Positions 1 through 5,570 are shown, counted from the first letter of the stretch. The stretch is 6,929 bases of DNA from Pseudomonadota bacterium (GCA_021804505.1 JAJZHL010000051.1:1-6929), one strand, 5' to 3'. The notes: generated by a model not told the origin, from the letters alone. Numbers and translations are program-made.

Positions 1-141
1 TGTTAGAACCTATGTAAACTTAAGGTAACTTAAAGCATATCAATAAGCAAAACTATTGGATAATAAGGCTATTAAAATTTAATCAGAAGTATGAGGTAGA
101 TAGTATTTGTGATTTAGTTGTCACATCTTTTATAGATAACT

Positions 142-156
142 TTTGGTTCTACCAAA
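142..156. repeat. short inverted repeat downstream of hsp20
   Basis: Arms TTTGGT (142-147) and ACCAAA (151-156) surround a 3-base TCT spacer, a perfect 6-bp stem. No T-run follows on either strand, so it is not a standard terminator. The rest of 1-250 is AT-rich and holds no gene I can support. The only - strand reading frame there (114-212, 32 codons) has no ribosome binding site. Confidence 0.3.
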
Positions 157-222
157 TAAGAATTGGTTAAAGAATTTAAGGTGGTAGTGTCTTTTGTAAT
201 ACTTGTGAGCATATTAAGCGGT

Positions 223-239
223 GAAATATAAAATATTTC
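223..239 (-). terminator. weak hairpin just after hsp20 (possible transcript end)
   Basis: GAAATAT (223-229) and ATATTTC (233-239) form a perfect 7-bp stem with a 3-base loop, starting 11 bases past the hsp20 stop codon. The stem is almost entirely A-T and no U-tract follows on the - strand, so it is at best a weak or factor-assisted terminator. Confidence 0.22.
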
Positions 240-250
240 TATACCACGTG

Positions 251-889
251 TTAATTTATAGAAATCTTCTTCGTTTCTTTACTAGTTTTACCACAAATGC
301 GTGGTAGGTTAATAGTTAACAGCCCTTTATTGAATGAAGCCCTAATATTATCCTGATTTATACTACCTGGTATCCGTATTGATTGGGTTAACACTTGCGT
401 TTGTCCGATGTTTTTACTGTTAGTTGCTATATTACTTTGCTCTGAAGGATGTTTTGTGACTTTTACTGTAAGTATATTGTTAGTTGCTTCTATGGCAACT
501 TCCTCTTTGGAAAAACCCGGTAGATCAATTGTCACAACATACTCATCATTTCTAACGCTATAATTATAGTAACTATTAACAGGCCTCGGTGCAATCGATA
601 GCGAGCCTGCTATTTCATACAAATCAGCAGAGAGCAAAGAAGGTGATAACCATGTATTACCAAACAACCTATCAAAGTGGCAATTTATATCGTCATAAGT
701 AAGATTCAGAATATTAGATTTTATCCCATTGATATAATTTGCTTGTGCTTGTATTACTTTACTCTGTTTATTATACTTTACAAAAAAGTAACTACTACCT
801 GCTATAAGTAAGGTTATTAGTATTATACTCAGCATACACTTGTGACTGCTTTTGCAATTACTAGAGGTATTAGTTTTATCTGTCTGCAT
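251..889 (-). CDS. membrane-anchored small heat-shock protein (Hsp20/alpha-crystallin family)
   Basis: Small heat-shock proteins are ATP-independent holdases that bind unfolding proteins. The alpha-crystallin domain spans about residues 101-212. Visible family signs are the Y-V-V-T-I-D-L-P-G-F-S-K-E-E-V segment (117-131), the A-x-x-x-x-G-L-L-T-I-N-L-P strand near the end (184-196), and a C-terminal I-x-I motif (I209-S210-I211) of the kind that docks oligomers. Unusually, residues 19-37 form a hydrophobic segment after a positively charged N-terminus. No lipobox is present, so it is an uncleaved anchor or signal peptide, and the chaperone domain may face the periplasm. The length of 212 exceeds the usual 140-170 because of this extension and about 60 linker residues. 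A GAGAAAAG sequence lies about 5 bases before the ATG. Plasmid-borne hsp genes are known in Rickettsia, so Hsp20 as mobile cargo is plausible. The family call is firm; the topology is inferred. Confidence 0.9.
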   Translation of the reverse strand: MQTDKTNTSSNCKSSHKCMLSIILITLLIAGSSYFFVKYNKQSKVIQAQANYINGIKSNILNLTYDDINCHFDRLFGNTWLSPSLLSADLYEIAGSLSIAPRPVNSYYNYSVRNDEYVVTIDLPGFSKEEVAIEATNNILTVKVTKHPSEQSNIATNSKNIGQTQVLTQSIRIPGSINQDNIRASFNKGLLTINLPRICGKTSKETKKISIN

Positions 890-908
890 ATTGCTTTTCT
901 CAATTAAT

Positions 909-992
909 CTAACTAGCGATAATCCTAGTTTTTGTTTCTATCCTAAACTTCTCCTCACTAGAGAATAGTGTTTTATCCTCAAGCTCTGCCAT
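909..992 (-). CDS. possible 27-residue small ORF upstream of hsp20
   Basis: An ATG at 992 opens 27 codons ending 19 bases before the hsp20 start. The product is hydrophilic and charged (begins MAELEDKTLFSSEEK). There is no clear ribosome binding site. The same frame stays open upstream to about position 1097, overlapping the end of the 125-codon gene in another frame. It could be a leader peptide, the remnant of a longer gene, or chance. It is listed because it fills most of the 158-base gap. Confidence 0.17.
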   Translation of the reverse strand: MAELEDKTLFSSEEKFRIETKTRIIAS

Positions 993-1047
993 ATTTTTAC
1001 AAATAATAACTTTAGGCCAACTACGCTTAAAATTACTTATTATTAGC

Positions 1048-1425
1048 CTATTCTGGTTGTTTATTAGACCAACCGTTACCAGGAAGCATAGCCTTTATTA
1101 ATCTTCCCGGATTTCTTTCAAATGCTTCATTAGCAGCATCAACAAATTTCTGTCTATCTTCCTTATTATTGAAATCAATATGCAAATCTTTTAATTTTAA
1201 GGATTCAAAGGTATGAGATGAATCGTTGGTATAAATTTTCAGCGTTTCTGTAGAGAGATGTTTAATATCATTAAAACCTACATATAAGAAAACAGCAAAG
1301 ATCGTAGCTATTGCAAGAAAGCGATTTTTCCTAATAAAATTAATAATAAAAGAGCTATCTTTAGAAGGCTTATTGTGATTTGGATTGTACTGTATTGCTG
1401 CCATAATTGTCTCAATTTTTTTCAT
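1048..1425 (-). CDS. hypothetical single-pass membrane protein (125 aa)
   Basis: I do not recognise the family. The product has a basic N-terminal part (K2, K3, K19, K22, R32, K33, R35), one hydrophobic segment at about 36-51, and a hydrophilic C-terminal part of about 75 residues without cysteines. The charge pattern suggests N-terminus in, C-terminal part in the periplasm. The stretch N86-K93 is charged (NNKEDRQK), and the tail is rich in G, N and P. The annotated ATG (1425) has no evident Shine-Dalgarno. The second ATG at residue 8 has a GAGA about 8 bases upstream and could be the true start. It lies 31 bases downstream of the 178-codon gene on the same strand, so the two are probably co-transcribed, with hsp20 158 bases further on. 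Confidence 0.6.
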   Translation of the reverse strand: MKKIETIMAAIQYNPNHNKPSKDSSFIINFIRKNRFLAIATIFAVFLYVGFNDIKHLSTETLKIYTNDSSHTFESLKLKDLHIDFNNKEDRQKFVDAANEAFERNPGRLIKAMLPGNGWSNKQPE

Positions 1426-1456
1426 TTAATTTGGTGATATAACCCTAACCCTCTAA

Positions 1457-1993
1457 TTACTTAACAATGTACTTTGCATAGAAAATTAATGAATAAGCTA
1501 CTACTACTAACACTACAAAAATAAAGGCTGAAATATTTCTCCAATTTTTTAATGTTAATTTGATATCTTTACACAAGATACGGCCTGTGTTTATCTCATT
1601 TCTTAATAAGTAATAGGTTATTACATGAGGAAGAATATAGAATACCATAGCTATATATAGCGGGAAATAAAAAATGAAATAACTGAGTACCAATAAAAAA
1701 GCCTTTTGAGAGAACAAACTAGTAAAGATATTAGGCTCAGAGAAAGTTACAAAACTCACAAGGTAAGTTAGAATTCCATATAGAATAAAGGCTTTGATAA
1801 AAATAGTAGTAAAAGAGATGTCATAACCAGCAGTCTTAAAGTTTTTTATATAAGCATATTTTATTAAAAATGTATTCCATTCGGCATCATTATCATCAAA
1901 TGGTAGGCCAGTGTCTTTTTCTATTAATCCTTTGGTTATCTCCTGCTTTTTTTCCGGAGTCAATGCATTGGATTGATCTTTACTATTTAACAT
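1457..1993 (-). CDS. hypothetical multi-pass membrane protein (178 aa)
   Basis: I do not recognise the family. A charged, soluble N-terminal segment of about 58 residues is followed by hydrophobic stretches at about 60-84, 98-130 (long enough for two short spans) and 154-175. A basic loop between them (131-152, with R131, R138, K142, K145, K149, R152) should be cytoplasmic, and the protein ends in a short basic tail. C141 is the only cysteine. GCAGG lies about 8 bases before the ATG, a reasonable ribosome binding site. It probably heads a small unit with the 125-codon gene 31 bases downstream. A promoter-like pair lies about 140 bases upstream. It could be a transporter-like, sensor or exclusion protein, but no motif decides this. 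Confidence 0.65.
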   Translation of the reverse strand: MLNSKDQSNALTPEKKQEITKGLIEKDTGLPFDDNDAEWNTFLIKYAYIKNFKTAGYDISFTTIFIKAFILYGILTYLVSFVTFSEPNIFTSLFSQKAFLLVLSYFIFYFPLYIAMVFYILPHVITYYLLRNEINTGRILCKDIKLTLKNWRNISAFIFVVLVVVAYSLIFYAKYIVK

Positions 1994-2129
1994 ATAAAAC
2001 CTGCTTTTTTATTTTTCTTTTCTTATTATCTTCTAAGTTAATACACAAGTTTATCCTTACTAACTATTGCTATCTGTATTTAATTTCCTAGTAAGGTTGT
2101 TACGTGTAGTTAAATCTTATATATATAAA

Positions 2130-2157
2130 TCTATAACTTTTGGTGTAGAGTTGTTAA
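2130..2157 (-). promoter_or_regulatory. candidate sigma-70 promoter for the 178-aa gene
   Basis: Read on the - strand: TTAACA (2157-2152, 5 of 6 to TTGACA), a 16-base spacer, then TATAGA (2135-2130, 4 of 6 to TATAAT). A start near 2123 would leave a leader of about 130 bases. The sequence is very A+T-rich and chance matches are common. The remainder of 1994-2259 holds only A-T runs, including the palindrome TTATATATATAA at 2117-2128, and no supported gene. Confidence 0.25.
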
Positions 2158-2259
2158 GTAAAGACCGACTAACTCAAAATAATATATAAATTATCTATAT
2201 TTTAACTTTAGTATAGTAACCACCTTATGATTTCTTATTTGTAGCAGAACTATTCATTT

Positions 2260-3411
2260 TTAATCGTTAATCAGGTCACTGAACTCCGCTTTCATATAGT
2301 TATAATTAGCATTAGTAAGGAGCAATTGACGTAGAATGAATTCCGCTTCTTCAGAGCCATATATAGATACCAGCGTCTTATAGAAATCACCTTTTTTATG
2401 TTTTTTAATTTCATCATCCCAAGCATTTTTCAAGGTGTAGATGGCATGTGAGCACGTTAATTCTTGTTCTCTTCCGTTTAGAAAAAATACTGGCTTAGAT
2501 CTAAGGGCATCAGGCATGATTTGCTGTAACCCTTCCGCCCAAGACAAAGTGCTGTCTAGTAGATACCATTTGTCATTGTGTCTTAGAAAATTCCTATCAT
2601 CCTCAATTAATTGCTTAATACAAAATGCTGTTTCGCCTACACGGTTGATGTTTTTAGCAAGTTCTGTTGTGCTTATCTCTAAGTCACGTTCTCTACTGAA
2701 GTTCTTCCTAGTATAGTCATTTAGCCATTGTAGGTAACTACCTAAGTAACCAACTGCCTCATATGCGCGTCCTTTAGCTTGTGGAATCGCTAATCTCCAT
2801 TGATCGATTTCTGACTGTTTAATAGCGAAATCAGTAAGTCTTTCACTAGGATCTTTTTTTGTTTCTCCAGAAAACAGAGATGAAAAAGTGTAAGTATTAT
2901 GTTCATCACTCTCTCCCGACCTGAAAATAAACTGGGGGTTAGTAATAAATAAAGCAATTAAAAAAATACCTGACAGGATAGCATTTGTTTCATTATAACT
3001 GGAAGCAAGATATATTTTTCGTGTAAAATAATAACCACCAACAATAAAAGCTGCTAAGTATAATCCTGTACTCCAGAAAACAGGTCCTCTTGCTACAGGC
3101 ATTATAAATATTGTTAACCAGAATAATATGCCAACCCACATCCAGCTAGGTTTTTTAAAACAAAAATAGAGAGTGAGACCACTTATCGTAAGAGATATAG
3201 AAAATGAAAATAATACTATAACTTTACTATCCCATGCTTCATTCCACCCACATAATAAAATTATACAAAGAAGCCAAAATATATTGAATATAAGAGTACT
3301 TTTATTCTGATGGCTTGTTTTATTAGCTTCATGCTTTAAGGATATAACGTTCTTGAAACTAAGTATTTCATGAAAAAATCTGTAGATTTTTGTATTAAAA
3401 GCGTTTGTCAC
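2260..3411 (-). CDS. hypothetical five-span membrane protein with shared C-terminal domain (383 aa)
   Basis: I do not recognise the family. A basic N-terminus (about 1-38) is followed by hydrophobic segments near 39-55, 63-84, 89-105, 109-128 and 143-158, then a soluble domain from about 195 to the end. Basic residues fall in the loops at 86-87 and 131-132, which by the positive-inside rule puts the N-terminus in the cytoplasm and the C-terminal domain in the periplasm. That domain is paralogous to the one in the gene at 3969-4700: by hand alignment 226-369 is about 55% identical, and upstream both keep I-x-Q-x5-W-x-L-x2-P-x2-K-G (197-214). N254-I269 is identical in both. C264 and C320, the only cysteines of the domain, are conserved and could form a disulphide. 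The start is GTG, with GAGAGGAAA immediately before it; no in-frame ATG lies upstream before a stop. Confidence 0.72.
   Translation of the reverse strand: MTNAFNTKIYRFFHEILSFKNVISLKHEANKTSHQNKSTLIFNIFWLLCIILLCGWNEAWDSKVIVLFSFSISLTISGLTLYFCFKKPSWMWVGILFWLTIFIMPVARGPVFWSTGLYLAAFIVGGYYFTRKIYLASSYNETNAILSGIFLIALFITNPQFIFRSGESDEHNTYTFSSLFSGETKKDPSERLTDFAIKQSEIDQWRLAIPQAKGRAYEAVGYLGSYLQWLNDYTRKNFSRERDLEISTTELAKNINRVGETAFCIKQLIEDDRNFLRHNDKWYLLDSTLSWAEGLQQIMPDALRSKPVFFLNGREQELTCSHAIYTLKNAWDDEIKKHKKGDFYKTLVSIYGSEEAEFILRQLLLTNANYNYMKAEFSDLIND
2605..2652 (-). repeat. 48-base near-identical block, copy 1
   Basis: This block encodes NINRVGETAFCIKQLI in the 383-residue protein. It matches 4278-4325 at 45 of 48 bases, and the three differences are all synonymous. 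The 24 bases on either side match the second copy at only about 60%, so the conserved patch has sharp edges. Confidence 0.85.
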
Positions 3412-3499
3412 TTTCCTCTCTAATTTTGTTATTTTAATTGCTGACAGGGGACTTTTAACATCCCATGACTACCAAAATAGTAACTTTCTGTGAGCTAAT

Positions 3500-3808
3500 T
3501 TATGGTAACATGGTTTTTTTGAGGACCTTCATTGCATAGTAGGATCGGCATTTATAAGTGGAAGCTAGGTTTGCAATAGGTATTGTTCCATGCTCTGAAG
3601 GTAAAACTTTTACATAGGAGCAGAACTCTTCCATATAAGGGTCAACACCATAATCCCGAGCAGGTAAAAACCTGTCTAAGATGATATTACCAACCAGCAT
3701 AACTGGTATAATTATGAGTAAAGCTATCACAGTTTCATAGTAAGGGTTTTTCACTTTTACATTAGCTGCATAGCTATCATATTGACTGTTTTTCAAATTA
3801 TTTGACAT
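3500..3808 (-). CDS. hypothetical single-pass membrane protein (102 aa)
   Basis: I do not recognise the family. Residues 1-25 are polar with K6, K18 and K20, residues 26-46 form one hydrophobic span, and about 55 residues follow. The tail contains exactly two cysteines (C63, C87), like the shared domain of the flanking genes. With an N-in orientation the tail would be periplasmic and the pair could form a disulphide. AAGGA lies about 10 bases before the ATG. A good promoter-like sequence sits about 30 bases upstream. The leader before the ATG resembles that of the 243-codon gene (ATAAAGA, A-rich stretch, ATG, AATAATTT-like start). The gene lies between the two paralogues, 88 bases before the 383-codon gene, and is likely transcribed with it. 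Confidence 0.6.
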   Translation of the reverse strand: MSNNLKNSQYDSYAANVKVKNPYYETVIALLIIIPVMLVGNIILDRFLPARDYGVDPYMEEFCSYVKVLPSEHGTIPIANLASTYKCRSYYAMKVLKKTMLP

Positions 3809-3837
3809 ATTTTCTTTATCCTTATCTTTGTAATTGT

Positions 3838-3866
3838 ATCATAAAATCGTTATAAACGCTAGTAAA
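3838..3866 (-). promoter_or_regulatory. candidate sigma-70 promoter for the 102-aa gene
   Basis: On the - strand: TTTACT (3866-3861, 4 of 6 to TTGACA), a 17-base spacer, then TATGAT (3843-3838, 5 of 6 to TATAAT). A start near 3831 would give a short leader of about 22 bases to the ATG at 3808. It is the best-matching promoter in the window and suggests that the 102- and 383-codon genes form a unit of their own. Confidence 0.42.
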
Positions 3867-3968
3867 GGCAACCCCAAATTAGATCAAAAGTTTCTTTTTG
3901 GTTGTGGTGTTCAAGCTGTATTGTTACCATAATTCTTTTTGTTAGTATGAGATATTCTTAAATCCTTA

Positions 3969-4700
3969 TCACTGTCTAATTAGCTTAGAATTAGCATTAG
4001 CAAGAATTAACTGACGTAAAATCCATCGTGTTTCTTCGTAGCTATATATTTCTGCTAGGGTTTTATAGAGGTCAGTTTCTGTATGTTCGTCAATTTCTGT
4101 GTCCCAAAGATTAAATAGATAACTAATGGCAGTAGGGCATTCTAGAACTTGCTCTTTCCTATTTATAAAAAATACTGGAGCCGATTTGTGAGGGTTAATA
4201 TTTTCCTCGGACCAAATCAAAGTATTTTTCAATAAATCCCATCTATCACTTTCTTTTAGAAATTCTCTGTTATTATTAATTAATTGCTTGATACAAAATG
4301 CTGTTTCACCTACACGGTTGATATTTTGTGCAAGGTTTACCGTCTTTACTCTTAAATCCTGTTCCTTACTGAAATTTTTACCGGCCTTGCTATTTAACCA
4401 CTTTAAATAATTATCTATCTTAGAAGATGTATAAACTCCGTCACCCTTTTGAGCTGGCGTTACTAGCATCCAGCTATTTCTTGCTGCCTGCTCAATGTAG
4501 GAATTGGCGCGTACTTCAATAGAGTTAGATTTTTTTACTGCTTCTTGAAAATGATGCGAGAAGTATACTAAAAGTACGATAGCTGGTATATAACGCAAAC
4601 CGAAATTAAATAAATCTCGCATTGACTGCCAAAATCCAATTTCATCCATCTTCGTTTGTTTTACAAAATTACTCATAATTTTCTCTTTATTTTCCATCAT
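3969..4700 (-). CDS. hypothetical single-span membrane protein, paralogue of the 383-aa protein (243 aa)
   Basis: I do not recognise the family. One hydrophobic span (about 36-48) follows a basic N-terminus (K14, K17, R28, R36). The rest, from about residue 69, is the same domain as in the 383-residue protein, aligned without gaps from I69 to E165 (offset 128) and then with one 4-residue gap. N126-I141 is identical between them. Other shared blocks are YL-x-WLN (98-103), KNFS, PVFF (175-178), YKTL (212-215) and ILRQL (227-231). C136 and C188 are the only cysteines and match those of the paralogue. The predicted topology again puts the domain in the periplasm. M1 has no ribosome binding site. 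M9 (4676) has AAAGAGAAAATT in front and is the more likely start, which would give 235 residues. A promoter-like sequence with an inverted repeat lies upstream. Confidence 0.72.
   Translation of the reverse strand: MMENKEKIMSNFVKQTKMDEIGFWQSMRDLFNFGLRYIPAIVLLVYFSHHFQEAVKKSNSIEVRANSYIEQAARNSWMLVTPAQKGDGVYTSSKIDNYLKWLNSKAGKNFSKEQDLRVKTVNLAQNINRVGETAFCIKQLINNNREFLKESDRWDLLKNTLIWSEENINPHKSAPVFFINRKEQVLECPTAISYLFNLWDTEIDEHTETDLYKTLAEIYSYEETRWILRQLILANANSKLIRQ
4278..4325 (-). repeat. 48-base near-identical block, copy 2
   Basis: Partner of 2605-2652: 45 of 48 bases match and the encoded 16 residues are identical. The flanking sequence falls to about 60% identity on both sides. Confidence 0.85.
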
Positions 4701-4731
4701 ATAAATTAGTTATAACTATATTCACCAAGCC

Positions 4732-4760
4732 ATTTTACCACATCTAGTGGTCACGTGCAA
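4732..4760 (-). promoter_or_regulatory. candidate promoter for the 243-aa gene
   Basis: On the - strand: TTGCAC (4760-4755, 3 of 6), a 17-base spacer, then TAAAAT (4737-4732, 5 of 6). A start near 4725 would leave about 25 bases to the first ATG or about 50 to the more likely ATG at 4676. The -35 match is poor, as expected for a regulated promoter or for a chance hit. Confidence 0.33.
4737..4751. promoter_or_regulatory. operator-like inverted repeat in the promoter spacer
   Basis: ACCAC (4737-4741) and GTGGT (4747-4751) surround a 5-base spacer. The repeat lies between the candidate -10 and -35 of the 243-codon gene, where a bound repressor would block RNA polymerase. The arms are only 5 bp. 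A longer version of the motif (TACCAC, 6 bases, GTGGTA) occurs at 289-306 inside hsp20. Confidence 0.28.
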
Positions 4761-4806
4761 ATACAATAAAATAGCTTGTCTATATAACTAAAAGATTATG
4801 TAACAG

Positions 4807-4850
4807 TAATTACTTTTATGGTATAAATACCATACCAAAAGTGGTAATTA
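4807..4850 (-). terminator. nested inverted repeats across the traD stop codon
   Basis: An inner perfect repeat, TATGGTAT (4817-4824), AA, ATACCATA (4827-4834), lies inside outer arms TAATTAC (4807-4813) and GTAATTA (4844-4850). An alternative stem TACCA (4833-4837)/TGGTA (4842-4846) overlaps it. The element covers the traD stop codon and lies before the cargo block. No clear U-tract follows on the - strand, so transcript-end, RNA-stabilising or protein-binding roles are all open. Confidence 0.35.
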
Positions 4851-5063
4851 TTTCATCAATTCTTTGCCAAGTTCTTTGAACTTTTGAGATAGGGTAGGGT
4901 CGCTTTCTAGTAACTGTTTTCCATGTAGCAACATACCATATAAAGTAGCAGGATCATGCGGATGGAAATGATCAAGACCTGCTTTGACGAATAAGCCGCC
5001 AAGCATAATTTTCTTATGCGCATCTGCCTTTCTTGCAGAAGGGGTAAGTTTACTTTGTAACAT
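4848..5063 (-). CDS. traD: conjugal transfer protein TraD (Ti-plasmid type)
   Basis: The 71 residues match the length and pattern of the small TraD of Ti-type systems. The key block is R-K-x-D-x-x-x-K-K-I-x-L-G-G-L-x-V-K-A-G-L at about 11-30, followed by a leucine-rich helix with LYGMLLHG (41-48) and a charged C-terminal helix. This TraD is an accessory DNA-processing protein and is unrelated to the F-plasmid coupling protein of the same name. It lies 40 bases downstream of the traC-like gene on the same strand, diverging from the relaxase gene as in Ti plasmids. No Shine-Dalgarno is evident before the ATG. Translation may depend on coupling to traC. In Ti-like elements traG usually follows; here it does not. 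Confidence 0.78.
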   Translation of the reverse strand: MLQSKLTPSARKADAHKKIMLGGLFVKAGLDHFHPHDPATLYGMLLHGKQLLESDPTLSQKFKELGKELMK

Positions 5064-5084
5064 ACGGAAATAATGTAATTTTCT

Positions 5085-5101
5085 AACTACTCGGTGTAGT
5101 T
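5085..5101. repeat. hairpin between traC and traD
   Basis: AACTAC (5085-5090) and GTAGTT (5096-5101) make a perfect 6-bp stem with a 5-base TCGGT loop in the 40-base traC-traD gap. There is no T-run, so it more likely sets RNA stability or traD initiation than ends the transcript. Confidence 0.35.
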
Positions 5102-5103
5102 GG

Positions 5104-5364
5104 TTACGAATTAATTGGTTTTTTACTACTGGGAGATTTGGTACGGATTGCCAGCTCCTTAAATTCTTTCAGTATAGGATGCTCTTTATTTGCCGGATTA
5201 CTTAAGAATAATAAAAAACCGAGAAGTAATTTATTGTCGATAGTAACATTTGCGGTAGAAGTAAATAGTGCAAATATCTCATCTTTTCGTTTAGCAAGTA
5301 ACTGTTCTTTTTGCTGATCAAGTTTAGCAATTTTTTCAGTTAGAGATAATTCTTTTTTCTTCAT
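5104..5364 (-). CDS. traC: small conjugal transfer protein, TraC/TraD-like (Ti type)
   Basis: This is an 86-residue, highly charged protein. Residues 7-29 form a lysine- and glutamine-rich helix likely to be a coiled coil (LTEKIAKLDQQKEQL), typical of the N-terminus of Ti-type TraC. A hydrophobic IDNKLLLGFLLFL stretch (42-54) follows, resembling the LGGL helix of TraD, and the tail is basic. Position is the strongest argument: first gene divergent from traA with traD next, as in the traC-traD order of Ti plasmids. TraC-type proteins are thought to assist the relaxase at oriT. Sequence similarity to TraC is weaker than for TraD, so it may be annotated elsewhere as a second TraD-like protein. 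No clear ribosome binding site or convincing promoter is visible before the ATG. Confidence 0.6.
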   Translation of the reverse strand: MKKKELSLTEKIAKLDQQKEQLLAKRKDEIFALFTSTANVTIDNKLLLGFLLFLSNPANKEHPILKEFKELAIRTKSPSSKKPINS

Positions 5365-5434
5365 AAATAATTCTAGTTAGTTCCAGTTTTTTACTTAAAT
5401 ATATTACTTTAAAAAGCAACAGGAAAAATAGCAT

Positions 5435-5446
5435 AAAAGTAGTATA
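5435..5446 (+). repeat. 12-base direct repeat, copy 1
   Basis: AAAAGTAGTATA is repeated exactly at 5600-5611. The two copies flank the G+C-rich hairpin cluster, 165 bases apart. Such repeats in oriT regions can be accessory-protein binding sites, but a 12-base A+T-rich repeat could also be chance. Confidence 0.35.
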
Positions 5447-5523
5447 AAAACAACAAATAAGCGTAGAGAATTGTGAGTTTATATAAAATACAATAGCGAG
5501 CAAATTCTTATCACCAAGAGCCT

Positions 5524-5570
5524 GGGGTGGTATGAGGGGGTCTTGCCCCCTTTAACCCCTGTGATCAGGG
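5524..5570. repeat. G+C-rich nested hairpin cluster in the oriT candidate
   Basis: An inner stem AGGGGG (5535-5540)/CCCCCT (5546-5551) with loop TCTTG is enclosed by GGGGT (5524-5528)/ACCCC (5555-5559). Immediately after comes CCCTG (5557-5561)/CAGGG (5566-5570) with loop TGAT. The stems share bases, so they are alternative folds. The G+C content contrasts sharply with the surrounding DNA. TTGCCCCCT (5543-5551) differs by one base from TTGCGCCCT, the core of the Ti-type nick region as I recall it. Confidence 0.6.

Noticed and set aside
114..212. 32-codon - strand reading frame left of hsp20
   Set aside because: No ribosome binding site, low-complexity T/N/S content and no recognisable product; compatible with chance.
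289..306. TACCAC-6-GTGGTA inverted repeat as an independent operator
   Set aside because: It lies within the conserved C-terminal coding part of hsp20, so the bases are explained by the protein. It is mentioned only for resemblance to the repeat at 4737-4751.
1870..2091. 73-codon + strand reading frame
   Set aside because: Most of it is antisense to the start of the 178-codon membrane gene, and there is no ribosome binding site or recognisable product. It is a shadow of the gene on the other strand.
2441..2716. 91-codon + strand reading frame
   Set aside because: It lies wholly antisense to the conserved C-terminal domain of the 383-codon gene, whose paralogue proves that the - strand is the coding one.
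3859..3930. 23-codon - strand reading frame between the 243- and 102-codon genes
   Set aside because: It ends inside the candidate promoter of the 102-codon gene. It is too short to judge and has only a weak AAAGAA before the ATG.
5365..5470. promoter for traC
   Set aside because: Several -10-like sequences (TATACT, TATATT, TATGCT on the - strand) exist, but none has a -35 better than 3 of 6 at proper spacing in this A+T-rich stretch.
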